DNA from: Rhynchosporium graminicola
Taxonomy: Eukaryota > Ascomycota > Leotiomycetes > Helotiales > Ploettnerulaceae
Assembly: GCA_900074885.1 (NCBI GenBank)
Contig: FJUW01000004.1
Coordinates: forward strand, 2,578,578 to 2,642,577
DNA length: 64,000 bases
Direction: 5' to 3'
Part shown: positions 1 through 10,869 of the stretch, one piece after another
How positions within the stretch are numbered: position 1 is the first letter of the stretch
Layout of the letters: each line of letters starts with the position of its first letter
Position numbers and translations under genes: made by a program
The notes under the pieces: generated by a model
Databases searched by the model: none
What the model saw: only the letters and a program-made list of their open reading frames with translations
What the model was told of the DNA's origin: nothing

Positions 1-494
1 AGATGATAGTAGAAACGAACTGCAATTCCCATGTGTCCACCACTTCGAAGTGCGAATGGGGCGGATGTATCCTTCAGTAGGCGGACAGCCAGAGCAACGT
101 CTCCCCCAGTCAAGGGTCGGAATACACAAGTAGGAGCCAAAATTTGGACTCTCGACCAGAATTCTGCGGCGGAATTCTCCCACTTGTAGACCTCGCTATC
201 AGGATAGAAGACTAGGGGGCCTCTGTACGACGGGCTCGTGAAATTAGTTTCTTTCTTTGGGTGATGCTCAGGAGAATGCGGGAGTTTATCGGGAGCTGAC
301 AATCGCAATCTCGAGTTTCGCTGAATCGGGGGCATTACACTGCGAGAAGATGTTACTCACAAGGCCTTGGAAAGAGCTTCGCAGCCAGCATTGGGATTGG
401 AGTTGGGATTGACCCCAGCCTGAGCAGATGCAACAACAGCTGTTGATGCAACTCCCGCGAGTGAAGCAACGAGGAGTCGGAGAAGAGAAACCAT
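1..494 (-). CDS. secreted FAD-linked oxidoreductase (BBE-like), 5' part, runs off window
   Basis: N-terminal part of a berberine-bridge-type FAD oxidase; these enzymes oxidise small molecules with covalently held FAD and are usually secreted. Exon 1 (494-361) encodes a hydrophobic signal peptide (MVSLLRLLVASLAGVAST...), then a short linker. A GTGAGT donor at 360 and an in-frame acceptor at 310 give a 51-nt intron. Exon 2 reads TNFTSPSYRGPLVFYP, then APTCVFRPLTGGDVALAV and FALRSGGHM: the PxCV..P....DV..AV start of the FAD_binding_4 fold and the RSGGH flavin-attachment motif. An in-frame ATG at 539 would add 15 residues; the inner ATG is preferred because it starts the hydrophobic core directly. 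The sequence after GGHMGIA may enter another intron. The acceptor is inferred from the frame, and the rest of the protein lies outside the window. Confidence 0.85.
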
Positions 495-539
495 TGCAGA
501 GGGGGTTGACGAAGTCGTACTTGTGATGGAACTTGGCAA

Positions 540-3500
540 TCGATCCGATCATAAGGGAGAATTATACTTCGCAGGGAGCGGAGCTTACTTATACAATCTA
601 AGACCCCGCATAACATGTATATGTCATCAATAGGTACTCCGTGAGTAAGTCGCGCCTTCGTCCCAGTCCATGTAACGGTCGACGCCCGCTCACTAATGCC
701 TTCAACCTGATCTCGGACATCCTCATGTACACGGCTGGTGAGTCTCATCCCGACCGTGACTAGCATGCACTCGGCCGCGACTGGCGTAATGTTGAGATAG
801 TAATGAGCTACTTCAATCATCAGGCCAGCCGCGTCGCTTAGCATCTGCATCTGCATAACTGGTGTGTTGATACCTGACAAGGTATCGAATCTTCCACGAC
901 AAACTCCGTTTTCGAAGTACTTGCGGAAGGAGATTATTTGGATGAGCCGGGAAGAGCTGCTCTGGACAGAAAAAGAGGGCGTCGACAGAGCCACTCTCGG
1001 GCGTGAGTGAGCACTGTCGTCTGTATTTCGATTGCTGGGTGCTGTGTTGGGGCGAGGGCGCTAAAGTTCTTGCACTCTCTCTCACCGGTAAAATAACACA
1101 CTGGTATCGCAGCTCTTCTGTTGGCCAAAATGTGTCCTGAATTGTGGGTCTATCGGGTGACCGGAATAATTGAGAATTACTTGATGTTTGAAATACTGGT
1201 GGTACCTTGCATACAGGGTTTGTCATGTTTGGAATCGCTACCCACTGGAATGAAGCACTTAGAGCGCTACCTCACCCCTCTTAGTACTTGTGATAGTAGG
1301 TTAATTCCATAATCCTAAAGCTCCGAGTGGTTATACTTGTACTAAGTATGCCCTGGCATGCCTTAAAGCACAGCTCTAAAACTGGTCAAATTCGAGGATC
1401 AAGGACTTAAGGGATATTCATGGAGCCTCGAGGTGGCTCGACATGGTCTTCTCACTGGCTAAATACCCATGTATCCTATCTACATAGCATCTGTAGGTTA
1501 CTCATAAATTACTTATTTGATCATAAAAAGAAAATAGGGGGAAAGAGTATTATATTGTAGAACTAGGTTTTCTAGTGAGTAAACGTGCATAATGAATGTT
1601 ATCGGATTTTATGGATACTCTCATGCAGTTGGAAAACTCTCCTACTATTGAAACCCTTTTTCCTTTTCCTTACGGAGTAAGTCCTTTTAGTATTATACTT
1701 TCTTTATACCTATCGAGATGCCTCTGATTCGCCCTAGTTATAAGTATTTGGACTTTTTAGGAGAGATATTATAATTATCGAACCTGTAAAGGAGAGCGAA
1801 TTTATGTAATGTCACTTATAATAAGCTGGGAATCTTCTACTTAATGAATATTACTTCATTTGCTACTGTTATTATTGAGATAACTGCCTGAATAGCTTCA
1901 TTTTCATCTTAGCATATTCCGGATTTCTGTTAGGAAAATGTTTATAGGGATTAATAAAATCCGATAATATTAATTATGCACGTTTATCTAGTATAAAACC
2001 TGCTTTGACGATACACCGGTATTGCGGGATTACCCTCTAAGTGGGTAGTGATTTCGAACATGACAAACCCTGTATGCAAGGTATTTCAAACATTTAATTA
2101 GGATTGGAGGAAAGATTTCGTAAGAAGTCGTGAACTGAATCTTTGAAATTGCATGCTGCGGGGTTAAATTGTTCGAGATCCTAGTGGAGACGAAGTCCCT
2201 GAATCCTCGACACCGACTTTGTTCAAGGCTTCAAGCACTCAGCACTATTTGGTAATTGTTGGTTTCGCACACACCCCGGATCCACCATAACCACTCCAAC
2301 CCCCACTGGTAGTCGGCGGAAATGAATAAGCAATTTCTTGTGATTCCTACCCTCCGTAGTCAATCGTACATTTTGTGTATACTCGAGTCATCGATACCTT
2401 ATGGGATAGGGCGGGGCACGTGGCTAGAAGCGGTAGACAGACAGACGAAGAGACGACGACAGGTGTGACATCAGCTGACACAAAAATACTTGTTTTTCAT
2501 ACTGGTCCATTCAAGAATTGTGCGCAATCCACTGATCAATGTAGGGGTTTTCGCTCATACTTCGCTTGCAACTTCCGTACCTGGAAAAAATAAATGACAC
2601 TACGTACAGTACTCGGAACTTTCTAAAGGAGGTCGGGGGACTCGACGTGGCGCGACACGCAGGCGGCTATGTCTGGCGGGTCATCCGAGGTTGGCCAGGG
2701 TGTCTTTCATGAACACCTTTCCCTGCTAATTAGTAAACCTAGATATTGCGTGGAAAGCGCAAAATACCACAGGTACTCTATCTAAGTGATCTCAAAGGTT
2801 GTAATGTAAAAGCCTTTCAGTTTCGTGGGTAATCTTCAATTTGGATTTTGACCGAAACCGCATATTGAACGACGCTTCAGCTCGTGTAATAGTGTTCCTG
2901 GAAACTCTTCAGGAGCTCTTGCAGCGGCTTTTATGGCAGCGGCAAAGGCGCAATTTCTTAAGCGATGTTTACCAGGAAGACGTGCTCGGTAACGGAGAAC
3001 GGCCCGTATAAAGCAGGTGCGTTGAAAATGCTGCAAACTTACTTTGTACACACCAGCATAGCGACGACATAAGGCAGATATCACCTGGATCAGGCTGACG
3101 TCTGATCTTGGAAGGAGTTTCTTCGGTGTTCAAAGTATAAAAGCTCGAGCTTCACGATTTGTTTCTTGAGCAGGGTGGGTTGTCTCTTGGTGAACTGGTT
3201 TATGCAACCGCTTCCTGATGAAGAGCTGTAGTGACGAGGAATACCTACATGGACGGATTGAGTACAAAAACACTACTTCTGGCAGGAGTGCGATTGTGAA
3301 GTTTGAAAGTTCGTGCCAGGGGGCATCAGATGATGGACGAATCTACTAGACTGAGCACGGTCCAGCTCTCAGACAGAAAATGATGGTATTCCCCTTGATA
3401 CGCTAGAAATTGAACTGGGGGTGGTGGAAGGGGTACGGAGGTAATCACCGGATGAAAAAACCCATATGCCGAAGTCTACTTCAATTACAAAAGCATTCTC

Positions 3501-4105
3501 CTCCACTTTAGACAGATCTTGATTAGACGATTGGATAAGTGTCCTTCATAGGACTCGTGCTGTAAGCGATAGGCCAAGGGCTTATTTCTCCATACTACAG
3601 TGTAAGTCCACACCTCCCTACTAGTACTTTCGTACATAGTAGCAGATGAGATTGACTTCCACCGCAAATGTGATGCGATTGGGCTGACTGTCAAGACACA
3701 TTTGTCAGAACCTTAAAGGCGTGCGTTCTGTGGATGTACCTTGATCCAGGGGATCTGCTACATTAACACAACGTGAAACGGCCGATTGAAAGACACCTTT
3801 CGAAAAATCACAGCTCGGAACTCTAGTGAGCAACTTTAGCAGGCTAGCAGCCCTGTCAAATGCTCAAATGCCGGGCCTTCTTGACGCAGGAAAGGAACGA
3901 TCCGACCGAATCTTGGAATTGCCGGCGAGTGTCTACCGCATGATAAACATGTATCTGAGCTGATATTGACTCTCCAAGATAAGGCACAGAGTGATCAAGA
4001 CGCACAACTAGCCTTTAATTTACCAACTTCTTACGATGACTTATATCTTTTCTGCTTCTCATCCTTGAGACCTGCTAACCATCTCGATTGGGGTGGACAT
4101 TCAGG
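540..4105. other. long intergenic region, no convincing gene
   Basis: No gene is supported in these 3.5 kb. On the minus strand, 600-994 stays open for over 100 codons (for example MLSDAAGLMIEVAHYY) and may be a fragment of an unrecognised gene. Minus-strand 2836-3084 encodes an 82-residue frame with no recognised motif. From about 1330 to 2040 the DNA is strongly AT-rich and bounded by inverted repeats (separate entry). The 3.1-4.1 kb part has ordinary composition and probably holds the promoter of the downstream membrane-protein gene. Confidence 0.5.
1186..2091. repeat. inverted repeat flanking an AT-rich insert (possible decayed TIR element)
   Basis: The sequence at 2041-2091 (GTGGGTAGTGATTTCGAACA, then TGACAAACCCTGTATGCAAG) occurs as its reverse complement at 1186-1246. 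The arms share an uninterrupted 24-bp core, differ by a 9-bp indel, and most of the substitutions are transitions. The 800 bp between them is AT-rich and has no usable reading frame. The geometry suits a small DNA transposon damaged by C-to-T mutation, or an inverted duplication. No target duplication could be fixed because the outer ends of the arms are unclear. Confidence 0.5.
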
Positions 4106-5748
4106 ATGTCTTTGGCTGCTGATGGAATCACTTACAGTGCTCCCCCACCTCCGGGTCATACACCAAACTTCAACCAGCCCCACGAGGGATTGGACTTGAT
4201 TGTTTGCGTTGGCATCTTCGTATCACTTGCTGTTGTGACTACCGTGATCCGAATCTACACTCGGACTCGGATTATCTCAGAACTTGCTGCGGATGACTGT
4301 AAGTCCAGAGTCTGACCCGGACCAATGTAGTAATAGGACATACACTGACTGATATAGACCTCATGCTATTGGCACTGGTACATGAAGACTTCACGCCGAT
4401 GTGATGAATTAAGCTGACAATGGATACCATAGGCGTGCTCAATCGTACTAACCGCTTTCGCGCTTGATCGTACGTACAGATCCAAGGTGGCCTTGGAGAC
4501 CACGTCTGACAGGATGCAGTTTTCAATTATGGACTTGGAAAGCATCTATGGGATGTTCCAATTGACGTGCTCTATCCGCACTTTCTTTTCGTAAGTTTCC
4601 ATATTTGCATCGTGAATTATGTTGGCTAAGTCAGTCAGAACAACCTCATCGCAGCCATCATTTACTGCCCCGCTGCCGGTTTCTCTAAGATTTCTATCCT
4701 TCTCTTCTACCGTCGTATTTTCAGGTCGCGCAGCTTCAATCGTAACATCTGGATCCTGGTAACATTCACCGCCGCTTACAGTCTTTCTGGCATGTTAGTG
4801 AATATATTCTCTTGCAGGCCCGTTCACGGATCTTGTACGTTGTTCAGGCATCAGCCTTCCCTCCTCCGATTGAGTGTTGAGGGAGTACTCCACTCCAGGA
4901 ATTCTCCTTAGACAGGCGATAATGAATATATGTTAATACCCATATCTTTGCAGGGGAATTGTCACTCGCCACGACAGCCGTCTGTATCAATCGACCAATT
5001 TTCTACTTCTCGCAGGCTGGGCTGAGTATCTTTACCGATTTCGCGACACTGGCTGTTCCTCTACCATTCTTGCGAGCTTTGCAACTGCCCCTCAAGCAGA
5101 AGCTCGGAATATCGGTCGTTCTGATGATGGGTGCATTGTAAGACTCTAGAGCCATCACTTCACGTCGAACCGCGCTAACTGAATCAGCGTCTGCGTTGTT
5201 TCGATCATCAGATTACTATCTCTCAAAACCCTTCTTGTTTCACCGGATCTTACTAGCAAGTACTACCAACTATCTGCTACACTCAGCAGGCTAACATGCT
5301 TCCAGAGGCAACTACACCCGCTTTAATGTGGTGCGTGATAGAGCTCAACACATCAATCATCGGCGGTAACTTTCCCACGCTCAAACCCTTCCTGAAAAGA
5401 TACCTTCCTGGCCTTCTCGGTACCTCTCGAGGCCAGAAATCCGCCTCATATATCAAATCGGGCTCGCACAATCTTCAAACCTTCGACAAACCCCCGTACG
5501 CAGCAAACGGTCCGAAGGCTTTCAACAGAACTACTGTCACGGGCATGGACAAGAAGGCGCGTGATGACAACGAGTCAGAGGAGTATATTATCCAACGCAG
5601 TTCGCATAACAGTGAGACGGAGCTTGAGAGGACGGAGCAGCTTCGTGCGGGGCCTTCGAATGGCGGGATGAATGGGGCTGGAAGAATTACCAAGACTGTG
5701 GAGTACTCACTTACCACGTCGAAGTTCGAGAGAGATCAGAAGTACTGA
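4106..5748 (+). CDS. Fung_rhodopsin-domain (PTH11-like) integral membrane protein
   Basis: Seven-transmembrane fungal membrane protein of the rhodopsin-domain/PTH11-like type; members are putative plasma-membrane sensors, and the function here is unknown. Eight exons reconstruct in frame: 4106-4298, 4358-4377, 4433-4469, 4520-4590, 4639-4834, 4954-5137, 5188-5255, 5306-5748. Family landmarks in order: N-terminal helix, AADDYLMLLAL, YGLGKHLWDVP, KISILLFYRRIF, CRPVHGSW, CINRPIFYFSQAGLSIFTDF, MWCVIELNTSIIGGNFPTL, then a hydrophilic cytoplasmic tail rich in charged residues. Exons 2 and 3 are only 20 and 37 nt. Intron 7 begins GCAAGT, so it is a GC-AG intron; no GT donor keeps the frame here. Branch sites (CTGAC, CTAAC) precede most acceptors. 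The start could be off by one base in my count. Confidence 0.88.
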
Positions 5749-6874
5749 CCGAAGAAGAATGATGTTATGAACGATTTTCATGTGTTTGTTTGATGTGATG
5801 TACATGATGATGGCTTTATGCGGCATACCTGATGATTGAGCAACAGCTTTTCAGCAATTATCAACTTGGTGGTTGTCCTCAATTCAGGAGGTCCCCGTTC
5901 TTCAATCCCTCGGAAGATCATCTTCGTGGTGGCGAGACCACAGCGCCACTGGAGCGCGACATACGACGCTTTCCTTTTTATCCGAATCGCTCGGTTGGAT
6001 GAATGGATGCAGAATACTGCGAGGATCTTCTTTTTCCTTTCTCCGACTTGCTTGATGGGATGAATCGACGAAAAGTATACGAGGACATCCCCTGCTTGCT
6101 CATTACAATTGCTGATGCTTGCTTGTGTCGAGTTATCAGCATCTTGTCCAATGGGAGAGATGTCCTTACGGAGTACGGAGTACGGAAGCTTGTATAGCAG
6201 GTGTTTGTCTTGAAGTGTAGAGCTACTGTACAATCAAGGAATAATCTGCGAATGATTTCTCATCATATCATGGCTAGCATAAAAGAACAATAGTCCTTAC
6301 CCTCACAGAAAGCTCTGATTGACCTTAAAAGCGAGAACGCCGCCATCCAATTTCAAGAGCACTCTACTTCTCGATATAATACAGGGAAGTTCCCTGCTCA
6401 CGCAGCTTTGCAGACAAGCGATTCTTGAAAATTGGGGAAGCTGCAGCCACCATTTCTCCGACGAAACAATCCATCTGTCGGGTGTCAGACGAGAATAACA
6501 TTTGCTAGTGGAGCTTACACCACGAAGGTGCCGAACAACTCCTTGATCCCCTGGAATCTAGACGCTTTTTCATTGGGAGTCTGATAGTTTTGTATCACAG
6601 CCTGCCAAGTCCTACGTTTGTTCCGTGACCTTGACCACCCCACATTGGTACCCCAAGTTGACGACTTTTCTCCAGCCTCGATCTCATACATCGGCCTATC
6701 CAGCTATTTTTGCCATGATGATATTTGAAGGGGCGTGTTTTGAACACCGAGGGAGTGAAATGATGCGTTGACATTTGGAGATCTGCTGAGATGGAAAACA
6801 TTACTAACTGACAGGATTATACTGGCTTCCCACGAATCCTACACTTCTTTCTCACAGGTTTGAGTAGAGAGAGA

Positions 6875-6905
<31 letters not shown>

Positions 6906-8103
6906 GTATCAAATAAACGTAGCAAACTAATGTAGTAAAGCTTGCTTGCTCGTAAAGAAGCTTGAATTGATATATGATCTAATAGACTCAGGATTTCTTT
7001 GTCGGTATTTGTAGTTTACAGGATTAATAGAACATGAAGTTAACACAGCACTGATGAAATTCGGCCATAAAGGACAACCATAATGCATCCATCAAAGAAC
7101 GTCCATACACGCCCACCTTATTGACCTTCATGGTCACGAGTTCGGACGATCTGATTGCCGGCTGTGAGTGGTTCGAGAAGCGAGAAACAATAATACCCAG
7201 CAAGCGTGATGCTATCACTCACCGCTCGAAGGATTGGGCGTATTGTGGAGCCAGCAGGGATTGAATTGCCACCAAACATGGATAGAGAACGCGACCTTCA
7301 ATCAATAGCTTTCAAACTCGTCAACACTTTCAATTCAGAGCAATACTGTGCCCTTCGACCTGACAACCTCGAAACTTAAGGTCGCAGCAGAGGCAAGCAT
7401 TCCGCAACTAAGATTTTTTTCTCGAACGTCTGCAAAACCCGCGACTCGATATTTTAAATAACTTTCCAAGTCCCAGACGCGTCTCGATCTTTCTTTGGAC
7501 CGATAAGAACAACGCCCCTGCACCAGCTTCTTGAAGAAGCTTCCAGCGATAGACTCAGTTTGTTTTTTGCTTGGAGTTGCCTTTTGTATCCTAGAACCTA
7601 TCGGAGTCTTTGAATCGTATCGCGTTAACCTTTCCCAGGTTTGATATGCGCTGGGCAGCTCAACTCGAGATCGACTCAAATCAACGCCATCAGGGACATT
7701 TGGGAAAGTAGGAAGCCAGTAACACTGTGCGCACATCCAGACAGGTACTTTTGGGAGTTCCCAAGGATCGAGCCTCGTCGATTTGGGGTATTCTGCGATG
7801 ACCTAAAGAAATTCTGGGAAGGTGAACTGGTGAAATCCGGGTCCGACATTGGGTACAACACATTCACGCGCCAGGGAAGACCACTTGGGCTTGACAGCTG
7901 TCAAAAGATCTGGATTATATGATTGGCTTCTTTGCCCTCGTGAGGTAGTGAAGCTTAGGCTTAAGATAGGGTTACACTCGCCTCAAAACGCCTATCTTCA
8001 TCGGAAGGAAAGTGCCTTGACGAAGCGCAAGCAAAGGGACCACCACCCATAGTGAGGCTGAAATACAGATTGTAGAATTTTGTGTTTGTAAAACAACACA
8101 ATC
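5749..8103. other. intergenic, no supported gene
   Basis: No gene recognised. It contains three tandem TACGGAG copies (6167-6187), a TA-dinucleotide microsatellite near 6872-6907, and overlapping open frames of 90-130 codons on opposite strands at 7335-7922 with no recognised motif. The last 200 bp are the likely promoter and 5' UTR of the sirtuin gene. Confidence 0.5.
6872..6907. repeat. (TA)n microsatellite
   Basis: An almost pure TA-dinucleotide run of about 36 bp interrupted by ACAT/GTAT variants. A shorter one lies near 13275-13290. Confidence 0.9.
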
Positions 8104-10869
8104 ATGCCGACGATTCAGGTTGGACCAGACTCGGATCTGCAGCTGCAGGTGGTGGCAGATATAATGGGGAACTCAAAGAAAGTTGTGGTAGTGACGGGGG
8201 CCGGCATCAGCACCAACTGTGGCATACCGGTAAGTTGTATCTTCAAGGCGCGCTAGCCTAAAGTGGGTTTGGTCTATTTACTTTTGCCCCAGGACTTTCG
8301 CTCGCAAAACGGCCTTTACTCCATGGTTCAAGCTCAATTCGATGCTGCTCTGAAGAACCCCCCTTGGGAAAAGTCCGATGAATTTGACATTGACGACAGG
8401 CCGAGAAAGAAGCGCAAACAGTGGTACTACGAGGTTGTAGCTCCAGATGGCAAAGTTGTAGACGTGATTGATGAAGAAATTGCTCCGCCAGAAACCACGC
8501 AGCCAGAGAACTCGCAACCTGAAAAGTCGTCACCAGAAGTCACGCAGCTAGAACCCTTGCAGCCAGATATCTTTCAACCAGCATCGAGTCACGAATTCCA
8601 GACACCCCACGCTCACAAACGCTCTTCTCGATCTCGCTCTTCTATCACCAACACCACCACCTCCGATTCTCGAGCTACTACACCATCCGTTATCTCCTCC
8701 ACGGAGAGCTCTTTATCTAGCTGTACTTTGCTAACACCGGAAGTTCCAGTCTCGTTCTCTGAGATTGCGCTCCCCAACGATAAATCGCCCTCTTTTGCTC
8801 GCGCCATCTCTACAAATTCAATTGCTGTTGCCAACCACATTTTCGATACGCGTCAAAGCTCAGAAGCATCTTCTCCTCCACCATCACACTCCTTATCGAC
8901 CCAAGATATTTCCTTTCGAGAGAAGTCTTTCAATGCTCAGCCTCTCTCTCAAAACTCTACTGCCGCCAATCGGCAGAGCTTACCAAACCTCAAAGGCCGT
9001 GACTTGTTCGATGCTATGGTCTGGCAAGACGCTTTCACAACGAGCATTTTCTACATGTTCATCTCTAGTCTCCGGCAGAGAGTCAAGCGTGTCACTACCA
9101 CAACACAGTCGCACAAACTCCTCCGAGTCCTTCGCGATGGCGGACGACTCGTCCGGAATTATTCACAGAATATTGACCTTTTGGAAGAGCGCGAGGGCCT
9201 CTGTACTGACTTGTCTATGGGTACTGGTTCCAGGGGAAGATTCAGTCGTCGCATCGGAGTCGGAGTGGCTTCAGGATCTAGAGCTGCAGCAGGAGGATGC
9301 GAATCTGTTACGCTACATGGCTCTCTGGAACGACTACGATGTTCCCTCTGTAACGTCGAGTCCAACTGGGATCAAGAAGCTCGAATGGAAGCGACCCTCG
9401 CGGGCAGCGCGCCAGACTGCCCGACGTGCGAAGCGAACAGCAACAAAAGAACTGGCAACGGTCGACGAAAACTTGCCGTGGGACGTCTCAGACCAGACAT
9501 CGTCCTGTACGGAGAGGATCACCCCAAAGCCCATCTCGTCTCTACACTCGTCACGCACGACCTGGCGCTAGGTCCAGACGTTCTTCTCATCATGGGGACC
9601 AGTCTGAGGGTGCATGGACTGAAGGTAATGGTCAAGGAGTTCGCGAAGGCAGTCCACGCGAAGGGTGGAAAGGTTGTATTTGTCAATAATACGAAGCCTC
9701 CAGAGAGTACCTGGGGCGATGTCATTGATTACTGGGTAGAGTGGGACTGTGACAAGTGGGTCATTGACCTGAAGAGCCGGCGGGATGATCTATGGCTACC
9801 ACCAGGAGCAATCACGGCTGATAGGAGGAAGTCAGCAGGAGCAGGAGCAGGACCGACGAGTCGGAGGAAGTCAGGAGACAGCGCCGTAGAGCCCAAAGCT
9901 CCCAAGAAGCGACCACAGTGCTGGAGGGATGACAAGCAGAACGGAGCATATTTCGTGTTTAAGATTCTAGACCAGCTAGGTACGTTTCAGAACGATAAGG
10001 GGCAGACGACTCAACGAAAGAAGTACTGGACAGGGCCACCACTACGTGCATCACTGCCAACCAAGAAAGGCAAGAGTGTCAAGAGCGAGCCAGTAAAGGG
10101 GACGTTCAGGATCAAGTTCACAAACCTACAAAAGCCACTCGTCATGACTGGTGACTTTGCGCCCAACATGAAAAAGCTCAAATCTGCGCCAGCACCACCC
10201 GCTGAGGCTGAATACCCGCAGAATACCCACGCAACCATTGTCACGAACTATTGGCAGAACCTCCGATCACTAGCGCCAGAGCTCGGTCAAGCACCATTAT
10301 ACCTTCAAGCACCCCTTCTACAATTTAAAGGCAACGTTCGGCCCGAATATACACAACTCAATGGCGAAGCACCCGTGTATCAAAAACCCTTCGCATTCAA
10401 TTCCTCTTCCAATCATCTCCCCAGAATCGGCAGTCTGGGCGCTTGGGCTATCGAGAAGATGAATCCAGCTTCTCATCCTCCTGTTGGTGCCGCGTTTCCG
10501 CTCATTCACACTCCTAAATCGCAAAAGTCAGTTAAATTCCCATCACCCCCACTGCTGAACCTTCAGCCAGAGGAGCGTAAGATCGAGCACTCGTATGTGA
10601 CTAGGGCCTCGAAGCGATTCAGCACTGCTGATACGATCGTCGTCCACACGAGCGAAGGCAGTGATGGAGCTGAGGGAGCTATAATTAGCACCAAGAAGGA
10701 CGCATCAGATGTGGTAGAGGTTGCCATTATAGTGGGGGAGCCCATCGTGGGGCAGGAAGTAACAGGTACACCTATCAGCGATCGTATCAAAGGGAGGTGT
10801 AGTATCGACGCGATTATATCGAGTCCGGAAGATGGCACGACGTGGCATGATGCGCAAGAGGTTTTGTGA
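8104..10869 (+). CDS. hst4: Hst3/Hst4-class sirtuin (NAD-dependent histone deacetylase)
   Basis: Sirtuin that removes acetyl groups using NAD+; fungal Hst3/Hst4 proteins act in the nucleus mainly on acetylated H3K56. Exon 1 (8104-8229) ends VVVVTGAGISTNCGIP; a 63-nt intron leads to exon 2 (8293-10869), which resumes DFRSQNGLYS, so the diagnostic GAGIS...GIPDFRS motif spans the splice. Further landmarks: NYSQNIDLLE (NAD/substrate loop), LHGS with the catalytic His, a zinc site of two CxxC pairs (CSLC and CPTC), RPDIVLYGE, LLIMGTSLRVHG and VVFVNNTKPP. About 900 residues in all. A Ser/Thr/Pro/Gln-rich insert of roughly 230 residues, with a basic PRKKRK cluster that may be a nuclear signal, sits between GIPDFRS and KGRDLFDAM. 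A long basic C-terminal tail follows the catalytic core. Class assignment rests on overall resemblance. Confidence 0.93.

Noticed and set aside
353..994. 213-codon minus-strand frame overlapping the FAD oxidase first exon
   Set aside because: Its lower part is an out-of-frame reading of the signal-peptide exon; the upper part has no motif, start context or splice partner.
7220..7270. tRNA-like T-arm (TTCAATCCC) on the minus strand
   Set aside because: No pairing T stem, D arm or acceptor stem could be built.
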